From Myxococcus qinghaiensis (GTDB lineage Bacteria > Myxococcota > Myxococcia > Myxococcales > Myxococcaceae), in assembly GCF_024198215.1 (NCBI RefSeq), contig NZ_JAKCFA010000004.1, forward strand, positions 310,001 to 374,000: a stretch of DNA of 64,000 nucleotides, written 5' to 3'. Below are positions 19,926-29,078 of this stretch, piece after piece; position 1 is the first letter of the stretch; every line of letters begins with the position of its first letter. A program made the translations under genes and the position numbers. Under the pieces are notes generated by a model. That model did no database searches and was not told the origin of the DNA. It worked only from the letters and a program-made list of their open reading frames with translations.

Positions 19926-20740
19926 GCCGGCTCCCGCAGCGGGACGACGGGGGCGGGTGCCTCGCCATAGAACGACAGCCGCGCGTTGCGCGACGAGGGC
20001 ACGGCGATGAGCTTCTCGAACACCGCCTCCAGCGAAGAGCAGTCGTAGCGCTGGAGCAGCGACGACACCGGTCCCTGGTCCAGCATGCGTCCGGCCTGGA
20101 TGATGCCCGCGTGGGTGGCCAGCCGGTCCGCGATCTCCAGCACGTGCGTGGTGAGCAGCAGCGTCACGCCGCGCCGGCTCAGCTCGCGCAACAGCTCGCG
20201 GATGACGCCCGCCGCCAGCACGTCGATGCCCTCGAAGGGCTCGTCCAGCAGCACCAGCTCCGGCGCGTGGATCAACGCCGCGGCGATGGCGAGCCTCCGC
20301 CGCATGCCCTTGGAGTACTCGGAGACGAGCGAGCCCGCCTTGTACGTCAGCTCCGTCAGCTCCAGGAGCTCCGTGGCCCGAGCGGCGGCCTCGTCGCCGT
20401 CCAGGCCGTACATGCGCGCGCAGAAGGTGAGGTACTGCCGGCCGGTGAGCCGCTCGAAGAGGCTCAGCTCCTCCGGCACCACGCCCACGCGACGCTTCAC
20501 CTCCATGGGCTTCTGCACCGCGTCCACGCCGAGCATGCGGATGGTGCCCGCGTCGGGGCCGTACACGCCGGTCAGGAGCGCGATGCTGGTGGACTTCCCG
20601 GCGCCGTTGGGCCCCAGGTACGCATAGAAGGCCCCCTTGGGTATCTGGAGGTCCAGGCCGTTGAGCGCGGTGAAGCCACCGAAGCGCTTGAGCAGCCCGC
20701 GCGCGTCGACGGCGAGGTCATCGGAAGGGGAGGGCGTCAT
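19922..20740 (-). CDS. ABC transporter ATP-binding protein
   Basis: 272 residues. Walker A GPNGAGKST at 43-51, a signature YSKGMRRRLAIA in place of the standard LSGGQ, Walker B LVLLDEP, and the H-loop LLLTTHVLE. The YSKGM signature is common in ABC-2 exporters of the CcmA/NodI/DrrA class. After the core domain, about 50 C-terminal residues (RYDCSSLEAVFEKLIAV) form the regulatory tail often seen in this class. The stop overlaps the permease start by 4 bases. It hydrolyses ATP on the cytoplasmic face to drive export by the downstream permease. Confidence 0.93.
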   Translation of the reverse strand: MTPSPSDDLAVDARGLLKRFGGFTALNGLDLQIPKGAFYAYLGPNGAGKSTSIALLTGVYGPDAGTIRMLGVDAVQKPMEVKRRVGVVPEELSLFERLTGRQYLTFCARMYGLDGDEAAARATELLELTELTYKAGSLVSEYSKGMRRRLAIAAALIHAPELVLLDEPFEGIDVLAAGVIRELLRELSRRGVTLLLTTHVLEIADRLATHAGIIQAGRMLDQGPVSSLLQRYDCSSLEAVFEKLIAVPSSRNARLSFYGEAPAPVVPLREPA

Positions 20741-20811
20741 GAAGTGACGCCATCACACCCGAGCCCGACCCCCGGCGACAATCCCCACCCGGCGCACCGG
20801 GCACGGAATCC

Positions 20812-21189
20812 TCAGTGGACGAAGGCCATCTCCGGCGGGCCGACGATCTGCTGCACCGTCAGCCGCACCTTGTCCAGGTCCACCGGCTTGGAGATGTAGC
20901 CCGCGGCGCCCACCAGCTCCGCCTCCCACTCGAAGCCGTAGCCGGAGATGATGATGACGGGAAGACCCCGGGCGCGCGGCATCTTCTTCAGCGCGTCCAG
21001 AAGGCCCCACCCGCTCATCACCGGCATGCGCAGGTCGAGCAGGACGGCGGCGGGCATGTCGCCCTCCAGATGGTCCAGCGCTTCTCGGCCGTTGGCGGCC
21101 TGAACGGTTCGGTAACCCAGCTCCTCGAGGGCATCGCAGATGAGAATGCGGTGACTCTCGTCGTCATCGACGACCAGGATGTGGGACAT
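20812..21189 (-). CDS. Single-domain response regulator (CheY-like receiver)
   Basis: 125 residues, one receiver domain with nothing after it. The acidic pocket Asp8-Asp9 (VVDDDES), phospho-acceptor Asp52 (LLDLRMPVMSGW), Ser82 and Lys101 (SKPVD) are all in place, so phosphorylation should be normal. With no output domain it must act by protein contact or as a phosphorelay carrier. No histidine kinase is close by. It lies 71 bases upstream of the ABC ATPase on the same strand and might be transcribed with it. Confidence 0.92.
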   Translation of the reverse strand: MSHILVVDDDESHRILICDALEELGYRTVQAANGREALDHLEGDMPAAVLLDLRMPVMSGWGLLDALKKMPRARGLPVIIISGYGFEWEAELVGAAGYISKPVDLDKVRLTVQQIVGPPEMAFVH

Positions 21190-21354
21190 GGCAGGGCCTC
21201 AGAGGGGAGCTGCGGCGTCTCAAACCGCGGGATTCTATGGGCGGCAAGATGGGAACGGGGACTTCATTCCGGAAGGGGGCGCCCCACTTTTCAACAGCCA
21301 ACCCCCCTCGCGATGCAACCGGTTTCCAACGAGGCCCCCGGGGCCCGAACACGG

Positions 21355-21597
21355 CTACTCCCGGGGCTTCTTCTCCATGTCTCCGGACTCGTCGGACCCG
21401 TTGTCCGTCCGCCGCAGATACGTGTTGTGCGCATAGCCCTGGCGCGACAACCGCTGCGACTCGATGGCGTCCGCGACCTTCGTGCAAACCTGTCCCAGCA
21501 GGCGCAAGGACTCCGCCAGCAGCTTCTCGGCGTGGTCCTGGGCGTCGGCGGCGGCGATGGTGGTTCGCTCTTTGCGGAACAGCCCTGGCAACTTCAT
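21355..21597 (-). CDS. Small hypothetical protein
   Basis: 80 residues, mostly helical and charged (AADAQDHAEKLLAESLRLLGQ at 17-37), ending in a polar tail with DESGDMEKKPRE. No signal peptide or membrane segment. The ATG at 21597 has GGAGGG directly in front of it and a TAGATT box 7 bases upstream, so translation may use a leaderless message. Codon use is GC3-rich like its neighbours, which supports it being real. I do not recognise the family. It sits between the response regulator and a divergent small gene, with no clear partner. Confidence 0.6.
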   Translation of the reverse strand: MKLPGLFRKERTTIAAADAQDHAEKLLAESLRLLGQVCTKVADAIESQRLSRQGYAHNTYLRRTDNGSDESGDMEKKPRE

Positions 21598-21894
21598 CCC
21601 TCCGAATCTAGGAGACCCCGCCGCCTGGCGCCACCGTCCCCGAAGGCGCTCGCCGGTCCCCAGGGACCTGTCCCGGCCTCGGACTCGGCGCCGCCTCGCT
21701 CCCTTGACAGGATTGACTGGCTGGCAAATTTACAGTTTTGAGCAGCCATCCCTGATGATCTGCCCGCCAGCCCCGGAACTGTCGCGTAACCCACGGGAAT
21801 TCAAAGGGCTTAACGAATTTTCAAGAGGGGGGATGACAGCGAGTTAATTCGTCCTTACATTGGTTCTCGTCTCATTGCTGCGGAGGAATTGCGC

Positions 21895-22173
21895 ATGGCT
21901 TACGACGGCGAGCTGGTGAAGATGGAGAACGGTCGCTGGGCGCGGTTCCAGCGGTGCCAGGTGTACCGCCCGGGTGTGGCGGACGCCGGCGAGACGATGC
22001 TGCTCATCGCGGTGGAGCTGGAGGAGCGCTATCAGCTTCTCCTCGACGGGGCGGCGGATTCGCTGGCCCAGTACCGCTTCCAGGGCGTGCCCGTGCAGGT
22101 CCGGTTGGATCCGGACGCGCAGGCCATCACCCTCCAGCCGGAAGTCGCCGCATCCGTACCCGCCGTGCACTGA
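21895..22173 (+). CDS. Small hypothetical protein, probably a compact beta-rich domain
   Basis: 92 residues from the ATG at 21895, with GGAGG 8 bases upstream; a TTG two codons earlier is less likely. The sequence starts AYDGELVKMENGRWARFQRCQ and looks like a soluble all-beta domain with one cysteine (about residue 21). No signal peptide. The 300 bases upstream are unusually AT-rich, include TTGACA at 21704-21709, and probably contain the promoter. A strong intrinsic terminator follows, so this is a monocistronic, probably well-expressed gene. The family is not recognised. Confidence 0.7.
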   Translation: MAYDGELVKMENGRWARFQRCQVYRPGVADAGETMLLIAVELEERYQLLLDGAADSLAQYRFQGVPVQVRLDPDAQAITLQPEVAASVPAVH

Positions 22174-22224
22174 CTCCGCGCTCCCCGTGAGCGCCGCGGT
22201 GCGGGTTTGACGGATTCACAACAC

Positions 22225-22258
22225 AAGGGGCCTCGCGATTCACATCGCGGGGCCCTTT
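22225..22258. terminator. Intrinsic terminator between the small gene and the convergent M3 peptidase
   Basis: A 15-bp stem with two G-T pairs (AAGGGGCCTCGCGAT / ATCGCGGGGCCCTTT), loop TCAC, then GAATTT on the plus strand. It reads as a terminator in both directions. Confidence 0.8.
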
Positions 22259-22284
22259 GAATTTACAGCCCCCGGCGGGATGCG

Positions 22285-24324
22285 TCAGCGGCCCTCCAGC
22301 CACCGCGAATATGCCCCGAAGTCGTAGCCCCGGCCGAGGAAGTCCCGGACCAGGTCCGCGGCGTCCTTGGAGCCGCCCGGCGCCAGGACGGTGTCGCGGT
22401 AGTGGTGGGCCGTCTCCACGTCCATCAGCCCGTGCCGCTCGAAGGGCGTGAGCAAGTCCCTCGCGATGACGAGCGACCAGAGGTACGTGTAGTAGAGCGC
22501 CGAGTAGTCACCGTCCAGCTGGGTGAAGGCGAGGTGCGCGTACGTGCCGCTGACGGCGCGGAAGGGCAGGTAGCGCTCCTGGAGCGCCAGGACGCTCGCG
22601 GTGGAGTCGGTGCCCGCGGGGTCCCCCGAGTGCAGGGAGAGGCTGACGGCGGCGTAGAAGAGCTGCTGGCGCACCCAGAGCCCCTTGCCGAAGGAGTCCG
22701 CGCGGCGCATCCGGGAGATGAGGTCTGCGGGCAGCGGCGCGTCCGTGTCGATGTGCCGGGCGAAGCGCTGCAGCGACTCCACGCTCCAGGCCCACTCCTC
22801 CAGCACCTGCGCGGGGGCCTCCACGAAGTCGACCTCCGTGCGCGTGCCGGACAGGCCCGCCCAGCGCACCCGGCCGCCCAGGATGTGGTGCAGCAGGTGG
22901 CCGAACTCGTGGAAGAACGTGCGCACCTCGGAGTGCTGGAGCAGCGCGGGCCGCGCGCCGGGCCGGGGGAAGTTGCACGTCAGGACGCCCTCCGGCAGGG
23001 ACCTGCCCGCGCGGCCGACGGCCAGGTCCCACTGCGCCGCGTGGGTGTACTTGCCGGGGCGCGGGTGCATGTCCAGGTAGAAGCGGCCCCGTCGCTCGGC
23101 GCCCTCGTAGACGTCCCAGACCTCCACCTCCGGGTGCCAGACGGGCGCGTCCAGCACGCGGCGGTAGGTGAGGCCGAAGAGGCTGGCGGTGAGGTCCATC
23201 ACCCCGCGCTTCACGCGCGTGTATTCGAAGTACGGCCGCAGCTCGCGCGAGTCGAAGCGGTACTGCTCGGCGCGCACCCTGTCCTCCAGCCACGCCTGCT
23301 CCCAGGGCTCCACGCGGGTGGCGTCCGGCACGTCCCGCTGCTTGCGCTTCAGCAGCGCGGCGTACTCGGAGCGCATGCGCCCGTCCACGGCGGTGGCCAG
23401 CTCTTCGATGAAGTCCGCCGCCACGCGCTCTTCGCGCACCATCTTGTCCTCGGCCGCGTAGGCCGCCCAGCTCGGGTAGCCCAGCAGCGTGGCCAGCGCG
23501 TGGCGCGCCTGGAGCATCCGCGAAAGCGTGTCCAGGTTGCGCGGGTGGCCCCGGCGCCGTCCCAGGCGCCACAGCGCCTCGCGCGTCGCCGTGTCTTTCG
23601 CGTACGTCATGAAGGGCCCCAGGTCCGAGGAGTCCGTGGCCAGGCGCACCAGGCCATCCGGGCCGGGCGGGTGGGCGCGCACGTAGTCCTCCGGCAGCCC
23701 CGCCAGCGCGGAGGGCGCGACATCCAGGTGCCGCACGTCCTCGTGGATGTGGCGGCTGAACTCCTGGCCCAGGACGATGAGCTCCTCCTGGAGCACGCGC
23801 ACGCGCTCGCGGGTGGCCTCGTCCCGGTCCACGCCCGCGCGCTGGAAGCCCCGCAGCACCCGCGCCACCCAGCGGCGCGTCACCGCGTCCTGGCGGGCCA
23901 CGTCCAGCGCGGCCAGCACGTCGTAGACGCGGCGGTCCAACGAGATGTCCGTGCGAACCCGCTCCACGGCTTGCTCGCACCGCTCCGCGGCGGCCCGGAA
24001 CGCGGCGTCCGGATGCACGTTGGCGCCGATGCCCGAGCGCCCGACGATGTCGTCCAGCAGCGCCATCGCGTCGTCATACGTGGTGAGCAGCGCCTCCGTC
24101 GTCGCGGGCCGGGCGCCGGGCGTCGTCAGCCGCGCCACCGCGCCACGGGCCTCCTGGATGTCGCGCCGACACGCCTCCATGAAGTGCTCGGGGGTGGTGG
24201 CCAAGAGCCGCCCTGCCTCCGGCGCGAGCGGCCCTCGTGTGTCGCCCGCGCGAGCGGGTGTCCGGGCCGACGTGCCCAGGCACCCCGCGAACATGACGGC
24301 GACAATGACGAAGGTGGAACGCAA
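22285..24324 (-). CDS. M3-family zinc oligopeptidase, predicted lipoprotein
   Basis: 679 residues from a TTG at 24324, chosen because GGGAGGG lies 3 bases upstream and a lipoprotein signal (FVIVAVMFAGC) starts there; the first ATG would remove most of the signal. The catalytic zinc site HEFGHLLHH begins at His472, with the third ligand expected in VEAPAQVLEEW. This is the thimet oligopeptidase / OpdA family, which cleaves short peptides in a deep channel. Most bacterial members are cytoplasmic, so a lipid-anchored, periplasm-facing form is notable and suggests use on extracellular or periplasmic peptides, in keeping with predatory feeding. Length is normal for the family. Confidence 0.9.
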   Translation of the reverse strand: MRSTFVIVAVMFAGCLGTSARTPARAGDTRGPLAPEAGRLLATTPEHFMEACRRDIQEARGAVARLTTPGARPATTEALLTTYDDAMALLDDIVGRSGIGANVHPDAAFRAAAERCEQAVERVRTDISLDRRVYDVLAALDVARQDAVTRRWVARVLRGFQRAGVDRDEATRERVRVLQEELIVLGQEFSRHIHEDVRHLDVAPSALAGLPEDYVRAHPPGPDGLVRLATDSSDLGPFMTYAKDTATREALWRLGRRRGHPRNLDTLSRMLQARHALATLLGYPSWAAYAAEDKMVREERVAADFIEELATAVDGRMRSEYAALLKRKQRDVPDATRVEPWEQAWLEDRVRAEQYRFDSRELRPYFEYTRVKRGVMDLTASLFGLTYRRVLDAPVWHPEVEVWDVYEGAERRGRFYLDMHPRPGKYTHAAQWDLAVGRAGRSLPEGVLTCNFPRPGARPALLQHSEVRTFFHEFGHLLHHILGGRVRWAGLSGTRTEVDFVEAPAQVLEEWAWSVESLQRFARHIDTDAPLPADLISRMRRADSFGKGLWVRQQLFYAAVSLSLHSGDPAGTDSTASVLALQERYLPFRAVSGTYAHLAFTQLDGDYSALYYTYLWSLVIARDLLTPFERHGLMDVETAHHYRDTVLAPGGSKDAADLVRDFLGRGYDFGAYSRWLEGR

Positions 24325-24508
24325 AGGGCCCTCCCGAACCGGAGTGTGAAAACCGCGACGGAGCCTGGGGCTTCCCCGTATGCGCTCACCGTAAAAGGAC
24401 GGCCAGGGGTATGTTTTGTTGCAAAAATTCACCCCAGCTGGAGTCGGGCGGTGAAGTGCGATGCCCGGAAGGGTGAGTCGATGTGGGGCCGGGCGCGGCC
24501 CGGGTGGC

Positions 24509-25291
24509 TCAGGTTCCCACCTGGAAGAAGGTGGCGGCGTTGTCGCGGGCGACGCGGCGCACGACGCGCTCGGAGAGGCGGGCCTTGGAGAGCAGGTTGG
24601 CCACGCGCGCGAGGCCGAGGATATCACCGGCGCCGTCTCCGGCGTCGGAGTTGAGCACCAGCCGCTCACTGCCCAGCTTGCGCACCAGGGCCACGGCGCG
24701 CTCGGCGGCCAGGGCCTCCGGGTGCAGGGTGAGGCCGGCCCAATGGCCCACCTCCAGGATGGTGCGCACGGTGCGGGCGGTGGCGTGGTCCACCAGCACG
24801 CGCGAGGGCAGCACGCCGGACTGGCGCAACAGAATCAGGATGCGGCGCGTGTGGCGCTCCTTGTCCGCCAGGGGCGTGTGCACGACGACGCGCAGCTTGA
24901 GGCCGCGCGCCAGCGCGAGCTGCTCCAGGAACGCCTCCTCTTCCTCCTCTCCGCCCGCATGCAGCCCCGTCTCGCCCAGCGCGACGACGCGGCCGCCCTG
25001 GAAGTAGTCGGGCAGCGCGGAGAGGACCTCCGACATGCCGCGCCGGGGGATGCAGCGCGGATGGACACCCAGCGCGGCGTACGCGCGGATGCCCACCTTC
25101 TCCAGCCGGGGGAGCTGCCGCTCGACGATGTCGTCGAAGTGGCGCAGCAGGGCCTTGGAGGTGGGCTCCGGGAAGTGGTGCGCCACCACGAGCGCCCGCT
25201 CCACCCCGAAGAAGCGCATCGACTCGAGGTCCTGGTCGCTCAGGCTCTCGGGGTGCAGGTGCGCGTCGAAGATGGGCAGGGGCTCGGGCAC
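24509..25291 (-). CDS. TatD-family metal-dependent hydrolase
   Basis: 260 residues from the GTG at 25291; an in-frame TTG at 25303 that overlaps the upstream stop is an alternative. The metal-binding HxH is at 11-13 (IFDAHLHPE). The other family residues appear in ALGETGLH, RVVVHTPL, VLVDHATA and NSDAGDGAGD. TatD proteins are TIM-barrel amidohydrolase-like enzymes with 3'-5' nuclease activity on DNA or RNA; some family members act on other substrates. It follows the gamma-glutamyltransferase gene by 8 bases on the same strand. It is shorter and more divergent than E. coli TatD, so nuclease activity is likely but not certain. Confidence 0.83.
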   Translation of the reverse strand: MPEPLPIFDAHLHPESLSDQDLESMRFFGVERALVVAHHFPEPTSKALLRHFDDIVERQLPRLEKVGIRAYAALGVHPRCIPRRGMSEVLSALPDYFQGGRVVALGETGLHAGGEEEEEAFLEQLALARGLKLRVVVHTPLADKERHTRRILILLRQSGVLPSRVLVDHATARTVRTILEVGHWAGLTLHPEALAAERAVALVRKLGSERLVLNSDAGDGAGDILGLARVANLLSKARLSERVVRRVARDNAATFFQVGT

Positions 25292-25299
25292 GGTTGTTC

Positions 25300-27102
25300 T
25301 CAATCCTGTCCCAGGGAGAGGCCCTCGTTGCGCGGGTCGCTCGCGGAGAAGCGCAGGCCTGTCTTCGGGTCGATGAACACCGCCTCCGCGTCGCCCCACT
25401 GGTCCACGCGGCGCACCTTGTGTCCCTTGGCCTCCAGCGCCGACAGCGTGGCCGGCTCCAGGCCCCACTTGTCCACCCAGAGCTCGTCCGGCAGGTACTG
25501 GTGGTGGACGCGGCCCTCGTTCACCGCGCGCGCCACGTCCATGCCGCTGTCCACCATGTTGCTGATGACCTGGATGACGGTGGTGGGGATGGTGGAGCCG
25601 CCGGGGCTTCCCACCGCCAGCATGACGCGCTTGGGGTCCTCCTTGGAGAACACCAGCGTGGGCGACATGGAGGACTGGGGCACCTTGCCGGGCTGAATCG
25701 CGTTGGGCTCGCCGGTGACGAGGCCGTATGCGTTGGGCACGCCGGGCTGCGCGGCGAAGTCGTCCATCTCGTCATTGAGCAGCACGCCGGTGCCCTTGGC
25801 GACGACACACGAGCCGAAGCCGTAGTTCACCGTGGCCGTCAGCGCCACCGCGTTGCCCTGCTTGTCCACGACGGAGATGTGCGTGGTGTTCTTGCGCTCC
25901 GGCTCCGGCGTCAGCGTCACCGGCTTGTCCGTCAGCGTGGAGCCCTGCGTGCCCGGCGTCTGGGGAAGCAGCGCCAGGCTGGACGTCACCTTCTTCGGGT
26001 CGATGGAGCCCGCCAGGTCCGCGATGTGCCCCTTGGAGATGAGCCGCGAGGTGGGCACGTCCGCGAAGTCCGGGTCGCCCAGGTACTTGGCGCGGTCCAC
26101 GTACGCGCGCCGCAGCGCCTCCACGTACAGGTGCACCGCCTCCGGGTCCCTGAAGCCGAAGCCCTGGGGGCGCAGCTGCTCCAGCGCGCCCAGCACCTGG
26201 AGCACCGCCACGCCGCCCGCGCTCGGCGGAGGCATGGTGAGGATGCGGTGGCCCCGGTAGCTGCCCTCCAGCGGCTCGCGAGGGCGCGTCTTGTAGGACG
26301 CCAGGTCCTCCAGCGTGAGCACGCCGCCGCCCGCCTTCACCGTGTCCACGATGCCCTTGGCGACAGCGCCCGTGTAGAAGCCCTTGGCGCCGCTCTTCGC
26401 GACGGTGGACAGCGTGCGCGCCAGGTCCGGCTGGCGCAGCAGGTGGCCGATGGGCGGGACGACGTGCTCGCCCTGCTCGTTCTTGACGAGGAAGACGCGC
26501 GTGGCCTCCGGGTCCTTGCGCAGGCACTCCAGCCGGCCCTCCGCCATGCTGCGGTAGCGCGGCGTCACCCACAGGCCCTTGCGCGCCGCTTCGATGGCCG
26601 GCGCCAGGACGACGGCCGGGGGCAGCGTGCCGTGCGTCTTGAGCAGCTCCAGATAGCCCGCCACCGCGCCCGGCACCGCGACGCTCAGCACGCCGTCGGT
26701 GGACAGCCCCGGCACCACCTTGCCGTCCTTCAGGAACATGTCGCGCGTGGCCGCCTTGGGGGCGACCTCGCGGAAGTCCAGCACCCGCGTGGCCCCGGTC
26801 TTCGCGTCATGCACCAGCGCGAAGCCGCCGCCGCCCACGCCCGAGTGGTACGGCCCGACGACGGCCGCCACGAAGGCCGCCGCCACCGCCGCGTCCACCG
26901 CGTTGCCGCCCTTGTCGAGCATCTTCAGCGCCGCTTCGCTGGCCGGCGGATACGCCGTGGCCACCGCGCCCCCTCGATACGGCCGCGCCGCGTGGGCCAC
27001 ACACGCCATCAGCGCGAGCGCCACCACCAGACTTCGCACCGTCGCCTCCAGCACCCTCGCGCTCATGCGCGGGGCTTGCTTCTCGAAGCTCGTGTCGTTC
27101 AC
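25300..27102 (-). CDS. ggt: Gamma-glutamyltransferase (glutathione hydrolase precursor)
   Basis: 600 residues from a GTG at 27102, which has AGGAGG 10 bases upstream; GTG 27111 and ATG 27066 are alternatives. A signal peptide runs to about residue 38 (LVVALALMACVAHA), so it is exported. The autoprocessing and catalytic Thr406 lies in NTTHISVVDKQGN, where the proenzyme self-cleaves into large and small subunits. GSPGGSTIPTTVIQV near the C-terminus forms the substrate pocket. The enzyme removes the gamma-glutamyl group from glutathione and other gamma-glutamyl compounds in the periplasm, supplying glutamate and cysteinyl-glycine. It is followed 8 bases later by the TatD-like gene. Confidence 0.94.
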   Translation of the reverse strand: MNDTSFEKQAPRMSARVLEATVRSLVVALALMACVAHAARPYRGGAVATAYPPASEAALKMLDKGGNAVDAAVAAAFVAAVVGPYHSGVGGGGFALVHDAKTGATRVLDFREVAPKAATRDMFLKDGKVVPGLSTDGVLSVAVPGAVAGYLELLKTHGTLPPAVVLAPAIEAARKGLWVTPRYRSMAEGRLECLRKDPEATRVFLVKNEQGEHVVPPIGHLLRQPDLARTLSTVAKSGAKGFYTGAVAKGIVDTVKAGGGVLTLEDLASYKTRPREPLEGSYRGHRILTMPPPSAGGVAVLQVLGALEQLRPQGFGFRDPEAVHLYVEALRRAYVDRAKYLGDPDFADVPTSRLISKGHIADLAGSIDPKKVTSSLALLPQTPGTQGSTLTDKPVTLTPEPERKNTTHISVVDKQGNAVALTATVNYGFGSCVVAKGTGVLLNDEMDDFAAQPGVPNAYGLVTGEPNAIQPGKVPQSSMSPTLVFSKEDPKRVMLAVGSPGGSTIPTTVIQVISNMVDSGMDVARAVNEGRVHHQYLPDELWVDKWGLEPATLSALEAKGHKVRRVDQWGDAEAVFIDPKTGLRFSASDPRNEGLSLGQD

Positions 27103-27288
27103 GGAGTCCACCCCTCCTGGGGCGCAATCAATACCTTGGGGCTGGCCTTCGTCGCGGATGATGTGTTACCCGGCGGACACTTACCCACACCTGGGGGCCG
27201 GGACTCGGGGGCGCCGCACCGACTACACCTCTCCCGGTATGCACGAACTGTCCGCCTCGGACCATGATTTCAACTCCGCAACATTTTT

Positions 27289-27312
27289 CCTCTTGGATTG
27301 TTATTCAAGAGG
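27289..27312. promoter_or_regulatory. Inverted repeat in the AT-rich leader upstream of the small ORF and glmU
   Basis: CCTCTTG - 10 bases - CAAGAGG, perfect 7-bp arms. It lies in the most AT-rich stretch of this region, 42 bases before the small ORF and 260 bases before glmU. It may be an operator, or an RNA hairpin in the leader of the glmU message. Confidence 0.45.
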
Positions 27313-27353
27313 GTGCATCCTTCCCCTGTCATGAGTCGCGACTGGGGGAGCAA

Positions 27354-27560
27354 ATGAGCGCACCGGTCACACCTGAGAAACCGACCCGGACCGGGTCTGT
27401 TCCGCCCTCCGGCCGCGTCACCCTCTTCCTGAAGCCCAGCTTCGGAATCACGGTGAAGAGCAACGCGCTGTGCGTGGCCGTGAGCGCGAAGCCGCGACCT
27501 GACAACACCTCCGAGACTTCGGAGCCTCGTGCGGTTGACGACTCGATTCCCTGTCCCTAA
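27354..27560 (+). CDS. Small ORF preceding glmU, function unknown
   Basis: 68 residues, ATG at 27354 with GGGGGAG 3 bases upstream, ending 11 bases before the glmU start. Mid-gene codon use is GC3-rich and coding-like ([20 protein letters not shown]), but both ends are polar and of mixed composition. It has two cysteines and no signal peptide. glmU itself has no visible ribosome-binding site, so translation of this ORF may feed ribosomes to glmU. It could be a real small protein, a leader peptide or a chance frame; the position and the ribosome-binding site favour one of the first two. Confidence 0.42.
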   Translation: MSAPVTPEKPTRTGSVPPSGRVTLFLKPSFGITVKSNALCVAVSAKPRPDNTSETSEPRAVDDSIPCP

Positions 27561-27571
27561 TTCTCCGCCGC

Positions 27572-28969
27572 ATGACAGCTCTGTCGGCGGTGGTGTTGTG
27601 TGCGGGCAAGGGCACGCGGATGAAGTCGAAGAAGGCGAAGGTCCTTCACGCCATCCTCGGAAAGCCCCTGTGCGCCTATCCCCTGAAGCGAGCGCTGGAG
27701 CTTGGCGCCTCCACGGTGGTGCCCGTCGTGGGCCATCAGGCGGAGAGCGTGGAGAAGGAGGTCCGGGCGCTGTTTCCCGATGCGCCCCTGCGCTTCGCGC
27801 TCCAGCGTGAGCAGCGCGGGACGGCGGACGCGGTGCGCTCGGCGGAGGAGGCCCTGAAGGGGTTCTCCGGCCGGGTCCTCATCCTGTACGGAGATGTGCC
27901 GCTCTTGCGCCGGGAGACGCTGGCGGCGCTGCTCGCCGCGCACGACGCCGCGGGCGGGGTGCTGGCCATGGTGACGACCCAGCTGGACGACCCCACGGGC
28001 TACGGCCGCGTCCTGCGCGAGGGCGGCCAGGTGGTGCGGGTGGTGGAGCAGAAGGACGCCACCGCCGAGCAGCGCGCGGTGAAGGAGTGCAACGCGGGCA
28101 TCTACTCCGTGGATGCGGCCTTCCTCTGGAAGGCGCTGGCCGAAATCAAACCGAACAATGCGCAGGGCGAGTACTACCTGACGGACCTGGTGGAGCTGGC
28201 CTCCAGGCAGGGCCGCGTGGGCACCGTCGTCGTCGACGCCACGGAGACCGCGGGCGTGAATGACAAGGTGGAGCTGGCCGCGCGCGCCCGGGTGCTCCAG
28301 CGCCGCATCAACGAGGCGCACATGCGCGCCGGCGTCACCCTGTTGGACCCCGACACCACCTTCATCGAGGAGGACGTGGTGGTGGGCGCCGACAGCGAGG
28401 TGGGCCCCGGCGTCATGCTGACCGCGGGCACCGTGGTGGGAGAGAACGTCACCATCGGAGCGGGCTGTGTGGTGAGCGCCTCCACGGTGGCGGAGGGCTC
28501 CGTGCTCAAGCCCTACTCCGTGCTGGAGGAGGCGAAGGTCGGCGTGCGGAACTTCATTGGCCCGTTCGCCCGCCTGCGCCCCGGAACGGAGCTGGCCGAG
28601 GATGTGCATCTGGGAAACTTCGTGGAGACGAAGAAGGCTCAGATCGGCAAGGGCAGCAAGGCCAACCACCTGACTTACTTGGGCGACGCCAAGATTGGCG
28701 CCGGCTGCAACGTCGGGGCGGGCACCATCACCTGTAACTATGACGGGGTGAACAAGAGCCTCACGGAGCTGGGAGACGGGGTCTTCATCGGCTCCGACAC
28801 CCAGCTCGTCGCTCCGGTGACGGTGGGGGATGGCGCCTACGTGGGGGCGGGAACCACGGTGACGAAAAATGTGCCGCCCGGCAGCCTCGCTGTGTCACGG
28901 GCGCCACAGGTGACGAAGGAAGGCTGGGTGGCCGCGAAGAAGGCGCGCCGCGCGGCGAAGGGCGGTTGA
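27572..28969 (+). CDS. glmU: Bifunctional UDP-GlcNAc pyrophosphorylase / glucosamine-1-phosphate N-acetyltransferase
   Basis: 465 residues. The N-terminal Rossmann-like nucleotidyltransferase domain (about 1-230) opens with [18 protein letters not shown], followed by [19 protein letters not shown] and GEYYLTD. The C-terminal left-handed beta-helix (about 250-450) carries [37 protein letters not shown] and [11 protein letters not shown], where the acetyl-CoA and GlcN-1-P sites lie. It makes UDP-GlcNAc for peptidoglycan and LPS in the cytoplasm. glmS follows after 109 bases, giving two steps of one pathway in one transcription unit. Length is the family norm. Confidence 0.97.
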   Translation: MTALSAVVLCAGKGTRMKSKKAKVLHAILGKPLCAYPLKRALELGASTVVPVVGHQAESVEKEVRALFPDAPLRFALQREQRGTADAVRSAEEALKGFSGRVLILYGDVPLLRRETLAALLAAHDAAGGVLAMVTTQLDDPTGYGRVLREGGQVVRVVEQKDATAEQRAVKECNAGIYSVDAAFLWKALAEIKPNNAQGEYYLTDLVELASRQGRVGTVVVDATETAGVNDKVELAARARVLQRRINEAHMRAGVTLLDPDTTFIEEDVVVGADSEVGPGVMLTAGTVVGENVTIGAGCVVSASTVAEGSVLKPYSVLEEAKVGVRNFIGPFARLRPGTELAEDVHLGNFVETKKAQIGKGSKANHLTYLGDAKIGAGCNVGAGTITCNYDGVNKSLTELGDGVFIGSDTQLVAPVTVGDGAYVGAGTTVTKNVPPGSLAVSRAPQVTKEGWVAAKKARRAAKGG

Positions 28970-29078
28970 GCTCGGATTTGGCACTTGCTTGGGGAGCGGC
29001 CTGACAGCCACTCCCAGAGAAGTATGGGTATCCCTCGGTTTGCTCCGGCGGGCGTGGGCGTGAGAGAGAGGTCTGCAT

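Noticed and set aside
22402-24654. 750-codon open frame antisense to the M3 peptidase
   Set aside because: The sense strand has HEFGH and a full family alignment.
25294-27267. Open frame antisense to gamma-glutamyltransferase
   Set aside because: No homology; the sense strand carries the NTTHISV catalytic motif.
28970-29078. glmS-type ribozyme/riboswitch or sigma-54 site (TGGCACTTGC) between glmU and glmS
   Set aside because: The -12 GC is not at the right distance (GG instead), and no ribozyme core sequence is visible.
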